DNA from: JABDCD01 sp964469525
GTDB taxonomy: Bacteria; Pseudomonadota; Alphaproteobacteria; Rickettsiales; SXRF01
Assembly: GCA_964469525.1 (NCBI GenBank)
Contig: CAYXYU010000004.1
Coordinates: 1 to 64,000, forward strand
DNA length: 64,000 nt
Direction of reading: 5' to 3'
In this document: positions 17,662 through 26,532 of the stretch, piece by piece
How positions within the stretch are numbered: position 1 is the stretch's first letter
How the letters are laid out: each line of letters starts with the position of its first letter
Notes under the pieces: generated by a model
Database searches by the model: none
What the model was told of the DNA's origin: nothing
Seen by the model: only the letters and a program-made list of their open reading frames with translations
Program-made: the position numbers and the translations under genes

Positions 17662-18327
17662 ATGGCTTTCGCCAAACGCCTGCTCAAAGACCCCGGCACC
17701 CAGGCCGCCTTGAGCTGGCTGCTGGCGATGTATATCCGGCTGGTGGCGGCAACGGCGCGCATGGAGCGCCATATCCACGCGGATGCGGAGATCCATATGC
17801 GCGGCGACGCCAACGCCATCTTCGCTTTCTGGCACGGACGCATGATGCTGCTGCCTGCCTGCTGCCCGCCAAAGCGAAAAATGCATGTGCTGATCTCGCT
17901 GCACCGCGACGGGGTCCTCATCTCGCGTACCATCGGCCATTTTGGACAGGGCACCATTAGCGGCTCGACCAGCAAAGGCGGTGGCCAGGCGATGAAGGAC
18001 ATGCTACGCGCATTGAAGACAGGCGACAATGTCTCCATCACGCCCGACGGTCCTCGAGGCCCGGCGCAAGTCGCCGCTCCTGGTATCATTACGGCGGCGA
18101 AACTATCGGGTAAGCCGGTGTTGCCGGTGACATTTTCCGCCCGTCCATGCAAGCGTTTTTCCAGCTGGGACCGCTTCATGCTGGCGCTGCCGTTTGCCCG
18201 CATTGCCTTTTGCGTCGGCGCGCCTATTGTTATTGACAGGCATGCTGATACTGAACAAGCACGGCTTGCCATCGAACATGCGATGAATGCATTGGTCGAA
18301 AATGCTGACAGGATAAGCCATGGTTAG
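17662..18327 (+). CDS. DUF374 lysophospholipid acyltransferase-like protein
   Basis: 221 residues of the DUF374 family. It carries FAFWHGRMMLLP (acyltransferase histidine), ISLHRDGVLISRTI, STSKGGGQAM and the conserved ITPDGPRGPAQVAAPG. In alphaproteobacteria this gene sits between the MsbA-like exporter and waaA and is thought to add an acyl chain to lipid A or a precursor. It overlaps waaA by 8 bases. Confidence 0.88.
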   Translation: MAFAKRLLKDPGTQAALSWLLAMYIRLVAATARMERHIHADAEIHMRGDANAIFAFWHGRMMLLPACCPPKRKMHVLISLHRDGVLISRTIGHFGQGTISGSTSKGGGQAMKDMLRALKTGDNVSITPDGPRGPAQVAAPGIITAAKLSGKPVLPVTFSARPCKRFSSWDRFMLALPFARIAFCVGAPIVIDRHADTEQARLAIEHAMNALVENADRISHG

Positions 18328-19576
18328 TTATTACCGCGCGCTGACCGCCCTGATCGCGCCGCTGATGCCGCTGTGGCTGCACTGGCGCAAGACGAAAGGC
18401 AAAGAAGACCCGCGGCGCATTCGGGAGCGATTCGGCTTCGCCTCGCAGCCGCGGCCCGAAGGTATGCTGTTGTGGCTGCATGCGGCAAGCGTCGGCGAGG
18501 CGATGTCGGTGCTTCACCTCATGGCGAAAATCCGCGAGCGTTTTCCATACCTCCGGCTGCTGCTCACCACTGGTACCGTTACCTCGGCGAAGCTGATGCA
18601 GCAGCGCCTGCCGAAGGATGTCATACATCAATATATACCGATCGACACGCCGGAGGCAGTGCGGCGCTTCATGCGCCACTGGAAACCGGACGTCGCGCTG
18701 TGGGTGGAGTCGGAACTGTGGCCGAACCTGGTGCTCACGGCGCATCGCTACCAGTGCTTCATGGGCATCGTCAACGGCCGCATGTCGCCTCAGTCATTCC
18801 GCTCATGGAAACGTTCCCCGTCGCTGATCCGCTCCATCCTCTCCTGCTTCAACATCGTCTTCGCACAAAGCGAAGACGATGCGGAGCGTTTCCGTACACT
18901 TGGCGCTAAAGACCCGTATTTTGTCGGCAATCTGAAATACGACGCGTCACTGCTGCCTTGCGACGAATCGGTGCTGCTCTCCCTGCGACAGGCAATCGGC
19001 AAGCGGCCTCTATGGCTCGCCGCCAGCACGCACCCGGGGGAAGAGGAAACTATTGCAAAGGCACACGTGCTGCTGGTAGCGAAATACCCCAAACTGCTTA
19101 CCCTTATCGTGCCCCGCCATCCCGAGCGCGGCGGTGAAATCACTACGCTGCTGAAGAAGACCGGCCGTGTCGCGCGGCGCTCGCGCGGGGAACCGATCAG
19201 TGCCGATATTGCATTTTATGTTGCCGATACGCTGGGGGAGCTGGGGCTGTTTTACCGCTTAAGCGAAATCGTATTCATGGGCGGCTCGCTCATCCCGCAT
19301 GGAGGGCAGAACCCGCTTGAGCCGGCGCGGCTTGCCTGCGGCATTCTCACCGGGCCGCATACGCTGAATTTCGCCCACATCTACTGGGATATGGAGGAGA
19401 TCGGCGCCTGTAGACGCGTTGCGGATGCTAGTACTCTCGCCACACAAACGGACATTCTGCTGTCCGATCCTGATGCGCTGGCCTTTATGCAAGACAAGGT
19501 ACGCGAGTGGATGCAAAGCAAGACCGGTGCCTCGGATCGCATCCTCGACATGCTGGAGCCGGTGTTTAAACCATGA
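18320..19576 (+). CDS. waaA: 3-deoxy-D-manno-octulosonic acid transferase
   Basis: 418 residues, normal family length. It has an N-terminal membrane anchor, WLHAASVGEAMSV with the catalytic Glu, then LTTGTVTSAKLM and PDVALWVESELWPNLVL. The C-terminal GT-B half contains FMGGSLIPHGGQNPLEPA. The enzyme attaches KDO to lipid IVA on the cytoplasmic face of the inner membrane. It overlaps lpxK by 4 bases. Confidence 0.94.
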   Translation: MVSYYRALTALIAPLMPLWLHWRKTKGKEDPRRIRERFGFASQPRPEGMLLWLHAASVGEAMSVLHLMAKIRERFPYLRLLLTTGTVTSAKLMQQRLPKDVIHQYIPIDTPEAVRRFMRHWKPDVALWVESELWPNLVLTAHRYQCFMGIVNGRMSPQSFRSWKRSPSLIRSILSCFNIVFAQSEDDAERFRTLGAKDPYFVGNLKYDASLLPCDESVLLSLRQAIGKRPLWLAASTHPGEEETIAKAHVLLVAKYPKLLTLIVPRHPERGGEITTLLKKTGRVARRSRGEPISADIAFYVADTLGELGLFYRLSEIVFMGGSLIPHGGQNPLEPARLACGILTGPHTLNFAHIYWDMEEIGACRRVADASTLATQTDILLSDPDALAFMQDKVREWMQSKTGASDRILDMLEPVFKP

Positions 19577-20535
19577 GAGCGCCCCGTTTCTGGCAATCGA
19601 ATAATCTGGTGTCGATGCTGCTGCTGCCGGCGTCCTGGCTCTACGACCTGGCGCGGCGCCTCCGCCTGTTATTCGCCAGACCACTGACGCTGCCGGTGCC
19701 GGTGATCTGTATCGGCAACCTGACGGCGGGCGGCGCCGGCAAGACGCCGGCGGCACTCCATATCGGGCGGAAGCTGAAAGAGCGGAATGTCCCCACCTTC
19801 TTTCTGACGCGCGGCTATGGCGGCACACAGAAAGGCCCGCTGCTGATCGATCCTAGGAAGCATACGGCGCAAGAGGTCGGCGACGAGCCTTTATTGCTGG
19901 CGCAGCTATTGCCGACCATCGTTGCAAAAGATCGCGCCAGCGGGGCGCGGCTCGCGGTGGCGCAGGGAGCGAAGGCCATCGTTATGGATGACGGATTCCA
20001 GAACCCATCGGTTTCCAAGACGCTGTCGTTCCTGATCATCGACGGCAGGCAGCAACTGGGCAACGGCCGACTGATTCCGGCAGGCCCGCTGCGCGAGCCT
20101 GCACCAGCCGGTTTCGCCAGGGCACAGGCAGTGATCGTCATCAATCCGTCGGCGAATATGCGCCTGCCGGGGGACAAGCCTGTGCTGCATGTGAAGACCA
20201 TCATTAAAAATCCTCAGCATATGGCAGGAAAGCCACTGCTGGCCTTTTGCGGCATCGCCACCCCGCAGAAATTTTTCATCTCGCTCGCCGAATGCGGCGC
20301 ACACCTGGTCGATACCGCGTCTTTCTCCGATCACCATCGCTACCGGGACTCGGAACTGACGGAGCTGGTGCATCGCGCCCGCGCGAAGAACGCATTGCTG
20401 GTTACTACTGCCAAAGACGCCGTGCGCCTGCCGCGCGGATTCCGCGATCAGGTCATCGTCGCCGAGCTGGCGCTTGCCTTCGGCGACGAAGCCGCGTTGG
20501 ACAAGCTGCTGGATTTTGCCTTAAGGGCGGGATAA
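19573..20535 (+). CDS. lpxK: Tetraacyldisaccharide 4'-kinase
   Basis: 320 residues. P-loop GNLTAGGAGKTP is at 48-59. It has FLTRGYGG and VGDEPLLLA, the DDGFQN motif typical of LpxK, and GNGRLIPAGPLREP. It phosphorylates the 4' position of the lipid A disaccharide to make lipid IVA. The start ATG overlaps the waaA stop. Confidence 0.94.
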   Translation: MRAPRFWQSNNLVSMLLLPASWLYDLARRLRLLFARPLTLPVPVICIGNLTAGGAGKTPAALHIGRKLKERNVPTFFLTRGYGGTQKGPLLIDPRKHTAQEVGDEPLLLAQLLPTIVAKDRASGARLAVAQGAKAIVMDDGFQNPSVSKTLSFLIIDGRQQLGNGRLIPAGPLREPAPAGFARAQAVIVINPSANMRLPGDKPVLHVKTIIKNPQHMAGKPLLAFCGIATPQKFFISLAECGAHLVDTASFSDHHRYRDSELTELVHRARAKNALLVTTAKDAVRLPRGFRDQVIVAELALAFGDEAALDKLLDFALRAG

Positions 20536-20544
20536 CAGAAAACC

Positions 20545-21399
20545 ATGGAAAAGCTGAAACACCTGATCGAGGCGGCAGGGCTGCATATACTGTTTACCGC
20601 TTTTCGCACCCTCCCTTTGGACATTGCTTCTTACATAGGAGGATTCATGGGGCGGGTGGTGGGGCCGTTCCTACCGGCGCACCAAACCGCCGACGCCAAC
20701 CTGGCGATGGTCTTCCCGGAAAAAACGAAGGAAGAGCGCCGTCGCATTCTCGCTGCGATGTGGGACAATCTGGGCCGCGTGGCCGCCGAGCTGCCGCACC
20801 TTCCCGGCGACAAGCTCTATTCCCGCATGCATATCATCGGCCATGAACATATTCCCACCGACGGCAGGCCGGTAATTTTCTTTTCCGGCCATTTCGGCAA
20901 CTGGGAACTGAATTATACCATGGCGCATCGCCATGGCCTGCCCGTCACGCTTATCTACCGCGAGGCCAATAACCCGCATGTCGATAAGATGATCGCTGCC
21001 ATACGCGCTACCCAATCGGCCGACATGCTGCCCAAAGGCCCGCGCGGCGCCATCAAGCTTGGGCGCGCCATAAAAAGCGGCCACTCGCTCGCCATGCTGA
21101 TCGATCAGAAGATGAATGACGGCATCGCCGTGCCGTTCTTCGGGCGCATGGCGATGACGGCACCCGCCATTGCCGAATTCGCTTTGCGCTATGACATGCC
21201 GGTCATTCCGGCACGCGTCGTGCGCACCAGAGGCTGTCATTTCGAAGCCACGGTCTACCCGCCACTGCGCTACGAGAAAACCGGTAATGAGAAAACGGAC
21301 GCGCTTTCCATCATGACGCAGATCAACCAGATCCTCGAAGGCTGGATCCGCGAGTACCCCGCCCAGTGGTTCTGGGTACATAAAAGATGGCCGAGTTGA
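20545..21399 (+). CDS. lpxL: LpxL/HtrB-type lipid A acyltransferase
   Basis: 284 residues. The HX4E catalytic motif is HFGNWE (His116, Glu121), followed by LIYREANNP, PKGPRGAIK, LIDQKMNDGIAVPFFG, and WFWVHKRWPS at the end. It adds a secondary acyl chain to KDO-lipid IVA. It is the last gene of the plus-strand lipid A operon, 9 bases after lpxK. LpxL versus LpxM specificity cannot be decided here. Confidence 0.9.
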   Translation: MEKLKHLIEAAGLHILFTAFRTLPLDIASYIGGFMGRVVGPFLPAHQTADANLAMVFPEKTKEERRRILAAMWDNLGRVAAELPHLPGDKLYSRMHIIGHEHIPTDGRPVIFFSGHFGNWELNYTMAHRHGLPVTLIYREANNPHVDKMIAAIRATQSADMLPKGPRGAIKLGRAIKSGHSLAMLIDQKMNDGIAVPFFGRMAMTAPAIAEFALRYDMPVIPARVVRTRGCHFEATVYPPLRYEKTGNEKTDALSIMTQINQILEGWIREYPAQWFWVHKRWPS

Positions 21400-21402
21400 T
21401 TT

Positions 21403-21477
21403 CCCTCTCCCCTTCTGGGAGAGGGCGGTTTGCCTCGGACTTGCATTGGCAAGTCCTTAAGAAACCGGAGGAGGGGT
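21403..21477. terminator. Double-hairpin element between convergent genes
   Basis: CCCTCTCC (21403-21410) pairs with GGAGAGGG (21418-21425). A second hairpin GGACTTGC-ATTG-GCAAGTCC spans 21437-21456, and GGTTTGCC/AAGAAACC-like bases flank it. No long T-run follows. It lies between lpxL and a convergent lipoprotein gene, so it could end both transcripts. CCCTCTCC-type palindromes are frequent in proteobacterial intergenic DNA. Confidence 0.5.
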
Positions 21478-21487
21478 ATTTCTTTAC

Positions 21488-22033
21488 TTACTCGCCGTCA
21501 TAATAATTCTGTTTCCATTCATTCGCTAATTGCTGCGCTTGTGTGATTTCCTCTTTTGTCATACGTACAGCTAATTTTTTAAGCCGATCACGTTGATTGT
21601 TTTTTCCGTCCTTAGCTAAAAGGAAGTGCATATAAGCTTTTATATAATCAACTGGTACGATAGAGCTGCCATATCTCCGTATGTATTCCCTATCAGCATC
21701 ATTTTTGGGTTGTTCAAAACTAAAAATACATGATCTTCCGCAATACTGTCTGGCCAACTCTGAATGTGCGCCTTTATGCCCTTTTCTTGCAGCTTCCTCA
21801 TATCCATGTATCATGGCATCAATGTGCCCGCTTCGCCAATTCTTGTTTGCCTGCCAATATAATACGGCGGCTTCCCTATTTCTTTTCATTTCATCTTCCG
21901 TAACTGCATGACAAGAAGTTAATCCCGTTACCATAAACAGCCCCGCTGCTAATTGTCGCAAAATAAAAGAGAAAAAATTAATGCCCCCCAGCGTCAGTGT
22001 CTTCTTCCGTGTATACAACCTTGGTGACAACAT
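21488..22033 (-). CDS. AT-rich lipoprotein, Sel1/TPR-like
   Basis: 181 residues from the ATG at 22033, which has AAAGG nearby; the ATGs at 22090 and 21934 are alternatives. A hydrophobic segment ends in a lipobox-like LTSC (Cys at about residue 41). The mature part has helical Sel1-like spacing (AAVLYWQANKNWRSGHIDAM, EEAARKGHKGAHSELARQY). Codons are AT-rich, unlike both neighbours, which suggests recent acquisition. The function is unknown. Confidence 0.6.
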   Translation of the reverse strand: MLSPRLYTRKKTLTLGGINFFSFILRQLAAGLFMVTGLTSCHAVTEDEMKRNREAAVLYWQANKNWRSGHIDAMIHGYEEAARKGHKGAHSELARQYCGRSCIFSFEQPKNDADREYIRRYGSSIVPVDYIKAYMHFLLAKDGKNNQRDRLKKLAVRMTKEEITQAQQLANEWKQNYYDGE

Positions 22034-22109
22034 ACTCAAACCTTTAAGAGAAGATGTTTCAGCAATACCCCCCCATTTTGGGTAAACCATGTAATACTTG
22101 ATTAGAGGC

Positions 22110-22126
22110 CCCTCTCCAACAGAGGG
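22110..22126 (-). other. Small hairpin downstream of xseA
   Basis: CCCTCT-CCAAC-AGAGGG begins 6 bases beyond the xseA stop codon. No T-run follows on the minus strand, so it may protect the 3' end rather than terminate. Confidence 0.4.
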
Positions 22127-22131
22127 ATTGC

Positions 22132-23487
22132 TTACGACGCCTCCGCCTTCACTTCTCCGTCCTTGAACACGATGGAAAGCTGCTTCTGTGCCTTTGCCCG
22201 CGCCGCCGAAGTCACCAGTTCCCCACTTGCATCCCTCACCATGGCGAAGCCGCGCTCCAGCACGCGCCGGTAATTGACACTTTCCAGAAGCGAGACGAGT
22301 GCGTTGAGTTTTTCCGCACGGGACTGCGCGAGTCGCTGCCACGCCACCTGCATGCGCTCCTGCAGTTCCTGCAGCCGCACGCCGGACTCGCGGATATCGG
22401 CAAGCAGGCCTTGCGGGCGCACATGGACAGACAATATGTCCAGCTTCTGCTGATGACGCTGCAGCGCCGCCGGAAGCGCCGCGAATAATCGTTCGCTCCA
22501 GTCATCGAGCCGCTGGGCCGCTACCTGCAGAATCTGCGAAGGGCGCGGCAAACCCCGGCTTAAGCCCGCCAGTTGCTCGCGCTGCAGGTCAAGCCGGCGC
22601 TGCATGGCCGCATGCAGCCGCGCCTCGAGTTGCTTGACGGAAAGCCACAGTTCCTCGCGCACCGGCACCGCCATCTCGGCGGCGGCGGTCGGCGTTGGCG
22701 CGCGGCGGTCGGCGACGTAATCGATCAGCGTCGTGTCCGTCTCATGCCCCACGGCGGAAATCAGCGGGATACGCGACGCAGCGGCAGCACGCACAACGGT
22801 TTCTTCATTGAAGGCCCATAAATCCTCGATCGAGCCGCCGCCGCGCGCCACGATCAGCACATCCGGCGTCGGCACGCCGCAGTTCGGGTCGAGCGCGCCG
22901 AAGCAGCGAATAGCGTCGGCGATCTGCTCGGCCGCCCCCTCCCCCTGCACCGGCACCGGCCAGACAATCACATGCAGCGGGAAACGGTCGGCAATACGGT
23001 GCAGTATGTCGCGGATCACCGCCCCGGTCGGCGAAGTGATAACGCCGACGATGCGCGGCAGGAACGGCAGCGGTCGCTTGCGCTTTGAATCAAACAGCCC
23101 CTCCGTCTCGAGCTGCTTGCGGCGTTTCTCCAGGAGCGCCATCAGCGCGCCGGTGCCTGCCGGCTCCATCTGGTCGACGATGATCTGATAGGAGGAGCGC
23201 CCCGGATAGGTGGTCACCCGGCCGGTGCAGACCACCTCAAGCCCGTCCTCCGGCTTGAAGGAGAGCTTGCCCGCCGTGCCGCGCCACATGACGCCGTCGA
23301 TGCAGGCATTGTCGTCTTTCAGGCGGAAATAGATGTGGCCGGAGGAAGCCTGCTTGAAGCCGGACACCTCGCCGCGGATGCGCACCCGCCCGAAATGATC
23401 TTCGACCACGCGCTTGACTGCCAGCGACACCTCGCTGACCGTGTAGACCGGCTGGTTATGATTGAACTCCAAGGCAGTTTCGGGCAT
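22132..23487 (-). CDS. xseA: Exodeoxyribonuclease VII large subunit
   Basis: About 451 residues from the ATG at 23487; an in-frame GTG at 23496 is an alternative. The N-terminal OB-fold (YTVSEVSLAVKRVVEDHF, SSGHIYFRLKDDNA) precedes the catalytic core (GVITSPTGAVIRDILHRI, VPVQGEGAAEQIADAI, DVLIVARGGGSIEDLWAFNE, SAVGHETDTTLIDYVADRRA). A long coiled coil follows. It degrades single-stranded DNA together with XseB, which is not in the window. It is divergent from purD, 31 bases apart. Confidence 0.94.
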   Translation of the reverse strand: MPETALEFNHNQPVYTVSEVSLAVKRVVEDHFGRVRIRGEVSGFKQASSGHIYFRLKDDNACIDGVMWRGTAGKLSFKPEDGLEVVCTGRVTTYPGRSSYQIIVDQMEPAGTGALMALLEKRRKQLETEGLFDSKRKRPLPFLPRIVGVITSPTGAVIRDILHRIADRFPLHVIVWPVPVQGEGAAEQIADAIRCFGALDPNCGVPTPDVLIVARGGGSIEDLWAFNEETVVRAAAASRIPLISAVGHETDTTLIDYVADRRAPTPTAAAEMAVPVREELWLSVKQLEARLHAAMQRRLDLQREQLAGLSRGLPRPSQILQVAAQRLDDWSERLFAALPAALQRHQQKLDILSVHVRPQGLLADIRESGVRLQELQERMQVAWQRLAQSRAEKLNALVSLLESVNYRRVLERGFAMVRDASGELVTSAARAKAQKQLSIVFKDGEVKAEAS

Positions 23488-23518
23488 AGAAGGCACAAAC
23501 TAGAGGAAAAGCAGCCAA

Positions 23519-24781
23519 ATGGCAAAAGTTCTGGTAATCGGATCCGGCGGGCGCGAGCATGCGCTGTGCTGGCGGCTCAAAGCATCTCCTTCGGTGAAGC
23601 AGGTCTATTGCGCACCGGGCAATGGCGGCATTGCGGAAGATGCTGTCTGCGTGGAACTCAAAGGCCATGACGAGATCGTCGCCTTCTGCAAAAAAGAGGG
23701 CATCGGGCTCGTCGTCATCGGCCCCGAGCAGCCGCTGGTCGACGGGCTGGCCGACCACCTCGCGGAAGCAAATATCCCTGTCTTTGGACCCAGCCGAGCG
23801 GCGGCGCAACTCGAAGGCTCGAAAGGCTTCATGAAATCGCTCTGCCGCACCTACGGCATCCCGACCGCCGAATATGGTTTCTTCACCCATCCGGATGCCG
23901 CGAAAGCCTTTATCGAGGGGAAATCCTGCCCGCTGGTTGTCAAGGCCGACGGTCTGGCTGCCGGCAAGGGCGTCATTATCGCACAGGATCGGCGGGAAGC
24001 GCTGGATGCTGTCGATGCCATGTTCGCCGGGCAATTCGGCGACAGCGGACGGGCGGTGGTGATTGAGGAATTCCTGATGGGTGAGGAAGCCAGCTTCTTC
24101 GCGCTGTGCGACGGAACGCGGGCCATCGAGTTCGGCTTCGCCCAGGATCATAAGCGCGCTTATGACGGCGACCAGGGTCCCAATACCGGCGGGATGGGTG
24201 CCTATTCCCCCGCACCGGTACTCACCGAAGCGCTGCGCCAGCGGGTGATGCAGACCATTATTTTCCCCACCGTCTCGGCAATGCAGCGGGAAGGGATGCC
24301 GTTTCGCGGCGTGCTGTTCGCCGGGTTGATGCTGACGAAAGATGGCCCGAAGCTGCTGGAGTATAATGTGCGCTTCGGCGACCCGGAAACGCAGGCGCTG
24401 ATGATGCGCCTCGAAGGCGACCTGTATCAGGCGCTGCTGGCCTGCAGCCGCGGCAGCCTGGAAGGAGTGGCAATGGAATTCCGTAAGGAAGCGGCTGTCT
24501 GCGTCGTGATGGCAGCGAAAGGCTATCCGGGCGTTTACCAGAAGGGTTCCGTCATCGAAGGCCTGAACAAGGCGGGCGCGATGGAGGACGTGAAAATCTT
24601 CCACGCCGGGACGCAGCAGAAAAACGGCCAGATCCTAGCCAGTGGCGGCCGTGTGCTCGGCGTCACCGCGCTAGGCGCCACGATTGCGGAGGCACAGGTT
24701 AAGGCCTACCGCGCCATAGACGTCATTGATTGGCCGGGAGGCTTTTGCCGGCGCGATATTGCCTGGCGCATAACCGGTTGA
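23519..24781 (+). CDS. purD: Phosphoribosylamine-glycine ligase (GARS)
   Basis: 420 residues, full length. It begins AKVLVIGSGGREHALCWRL. The ATP-grasp domain carries GLAAGKGVIIA, EASFFALCDG, DQGPNTGGMGAYSPAP and EYNVRFGDPETQA. It makes glycinamide ribonucleotide in the second step of purine synthesis. GAGGAAAAGC precedes the start. Its promoter must lie in the short gap shared with xseA. Confidence 0.95.
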   Translation: MAKVLVIGSGGREHALCWRLKASPSVKQVYCAPGNGGIAEDAVCVELKGHDEIVAFCKKEGIGLVVIGPEQPLVDGLADHLAEANIPVFGPSRAAAQLEGSKGFMKSLCRTYGIPTAEYGFFTHPDAAKAFIEGKSCPLVVKADGLAAGKGVIIAQDRREALDAVDAMFAGQFGDSGRAVVIEEFLMGEEASFFALCDGTRAIEFGFAQDHKRAYDGDQGPNTGGMGAYSPAPVLTEALRQRVMQTIIFPTVSAMQREGMPFRGVLFAGLMLTKDGPKLLEYNVRFGDPETQALMMRLEGDLYQALLACSRGSLEGVAMEFRKEAAVCVVMAAKGYPGVYQKGSVIEGLNKAGAMEDVKIFHAGTQQKNGQILASGGRVLGVTALGATIAEAQVKAYRAIDVIDWPGGFCRRDIAWRITG

Positions 24782-24888
24782 TTTTGAGCGTGTTTGTTGG
24801 TGTTTCCGCCTGCAAAAAATACAGACAGCCGGGCATTTATATGTTATATTATTAAAATTAAGTAATATTTTAACACAAAGGGAAGGAA

Positions 24889-25155
24889 ATGCAGTACGAA
24901 GGCGGAAAATCGGGGAAAAACATTACAGAGGGAATTCTCGGCATCCACAAGGGTAGTGCGAACGACCGTTCGAGTGGCGCCGAGAATGCGCTGGGGTTTT
25001 TTGTCCAGGAATTATTCGATAATGCTAAAAAAGCGGCCGGGAACGCTGCTGCTTCCATGTTAGGTGCTAAACCCCGCGACAACGATTCAACACCAGGGCC
25101 CCTTCCTTCCGTCCATGGGAAGGACAGCAGCAAGCCGAACGACCATATGGTGTAA
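24889..25155 (+). CDS. 88-residue hypothetical protein
   Basis: AAAGGGAAGGAA stands directly before the ATG. The protein is hydrophilic, Gly/Ser/Asn/Lys-rich, with one amphipathic helix (LGFFVQELFDNAKKAAGNAAASM) and no signal peptide. The upstream 100 bases are very AT-rich and contain TATTATTAAAATTAAGTAATA, a near-palindrome that may mark its promoter. It ends exactly where the convergent yciB ends. I do not recognise the family. Confidence 0.6.
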   Translation: MQYEGGKSGKNITEGILGIHKGSANDRSSGAENALGFFVQELFDNAKKAAGNAAASMLGAKPRDNDSTPGPLPSVHGKDSSKPNDHMV

Positions 25156-25719
25156 TCACCGCTTTTCTTCCACCCAGTATTTTTTGATCAGCGGAATCTG
25201 CCCCAGCGTGAAGGCCAGGGTCAGGGTGAGCATGCCGAATACTTTGAAATTCACCCAGAATTCCGTGGTAAAGTTGCGCCATATTATTTCGTTCAAGCCC
25301 GCCAGGAAAATGAAATACAGCCCCCAGCGCAGCGACAGCTTGCGCCAGCCCGCGTCGGTCAGCTGGAAGGCGCTTTCGAACAACAGCTTCATCAGCGGGC
25401 GGCCGAAATAGAGTCCGCCAAGCAGGATCGCGGCAAACAGCAAGTTGACCAGCGTCGGCTTCATCTTGATGAAGAGCTCATCCTGCAGGATCAGCGTCAT
25501 GCCGCCGAACACCGTCACCGCCACGCCCGACACCAGCGGCATGACGGCGAGACGCTTTTCGCGCAGGTAGATATAGGCCAGAGACAACAGCGTCAGCGCA
25601 ATCAGAGCGGCGGTAGCCGCCAGCAGCCCGCCGAACCGGAAAGCCAGGAAGAAGCCCATAAGCGGGCCGAAATCCAGCGCCAGGCGCAGGCCGTTGCTGA
25701 TTTTTTGCGGGTTACTCAA
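25156..25719 (-). CDS. yciB: YciB/IspZ-family inner-membrane septation protein
   Basis: 187 residues, about five to six membrane helices. Family motifs are LDFGPLMGFF near the start, KPTLVNLLFAAILLGG, and LNEIIWRNFTTEFWVNFKVFG near the end. YciB proteins are linked to septation and envelope synthesis. A TTG start is needed to include the conserved N-terminus, since the nearby ATG is in another frame that stops after five codons. Confidence 0.9.
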   Translation of the reverse strand: MSNPQKISNGLRLALDFGPLMGFFLAFRFGGLLAATAALIALTLLSLAYIYLREKRLAVMPLVSGVAVTVFGGMTLILQDELFIKMKPTLVNLLFAAILLGGLYFGRPLMKLLFESAFQLTDAGWRKLSLRWGLYFIFLAGLNEIIWRNFTTEFWVNFKVFGMLTLTLAFTLGQIPLIKKYWVEEKR

Positions 25720-25803
25720 GGGTTTTCATTGCGTATGGTTGCCATGGGCGGCAATTATGCTAGAGTGGTAGCCTCAGAATGAAAAGAAAAAAGGAACCGC
25801 GAT

Positions 25804-26532
25804 TTGGAAACATCCGTACTGATCGTAGAAGACGAAGCCGCCATTGTCACCCTGCTGCGCTACAATCTGGAGCGCGAAGGCTTCCGGGTCTACTCCACCG
25901 GCGACGGCGAGGAAGCGGTTGGCATGGTCAAGGATTACAAGCCGGATATCATCGTGCTGGACTGGATGCTGCCCTCCATGTCAGGCGTGGAAATCTGCAA
26001 GCAGCTGCGCTGGAGCCCCGACACCAAGGCCATCCCGATCATCATGCTCTCCGCGCGCGGCGAGGAGGGCGATCGCATCCGCGGTCTCGACGCCGGCGCC
26101 GACGATTACATCGTCAAGCCCTTCTCCCCAGCCGAACTGATTGCCCGCATTCGTGCCGTCTTCCGGCGCTTCCGCCCGGCTCTCTCGGAAAAGACTCTTT
26201 CCTTCGCCGGTATCAAGATGGACGTCGCCGGGCATAAGGTGACGCGCGACAATGCCGAAATCCACCTGAGTCCCACCGAATTCTCGCTGCTGCGCTATCT
26301 GATGGAGCATCCCGGCCGCGTCTTCTCACGCGAGCAGCTGCTCGACGCCGTGTGGGGGCATGACATCTATGTCGAGTTGCGCACGGTCGACGTGCATGTG
26401 CGCCGCCTGCGCAAAGGTCTCGATTACGACGGCAAGCAACCCGATCTCATCCGCACCGTGCGCTCGGCCGGTTACGCCCTCGAGGAAAATCCCACCGGCG
26501 AGAAATTCGTCGAGGAAGCCAGCGGACAGTAA
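25804..26532 (+). CDS. phoB: Phosphate-type response regulator PhoB
   Basis: 242 residues from a TTG start preceded by AAGGA. The receiver domain has phosphoacceptor Asp53 in IIVLDWMLPSMSG and switch lysine in DDYIVKPFSP. The winged helix carries LSPTEFSLLRYLMEHPGRVFSREQLLDAVWG and TVDVHVRRLRKGL. It closely follows PhoB, which turns on phosphate-starvation genes after phosphorylation by PhoR. No phoR, phoU or pst genes are adjacent, so PhoB rather than another OmpR-type regulator rests on sequence alone. Confidence 0.82.
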   Translation: METSVLIVEDEAAIVTLLRYNLEREGFRVYSTGDGEEAVGMVKDYKPDIIVLDWMLPSMSGVEICKQLRWSPDTKAIPIIMLSARGEEGDRIRGLDAGADDYIVKPFSPAELIARIRAVFRRFRPALSEKTLSFAGIKMDVAGHKVTRDNAEIHLSPTEFSLLRYLMEHPGRVFSREQLLDAVWGHDIYVELRTVDVHVRRLRKGLDYDGKQPDLIRTVRSAGYALEENPTGEKFVEEASGQ

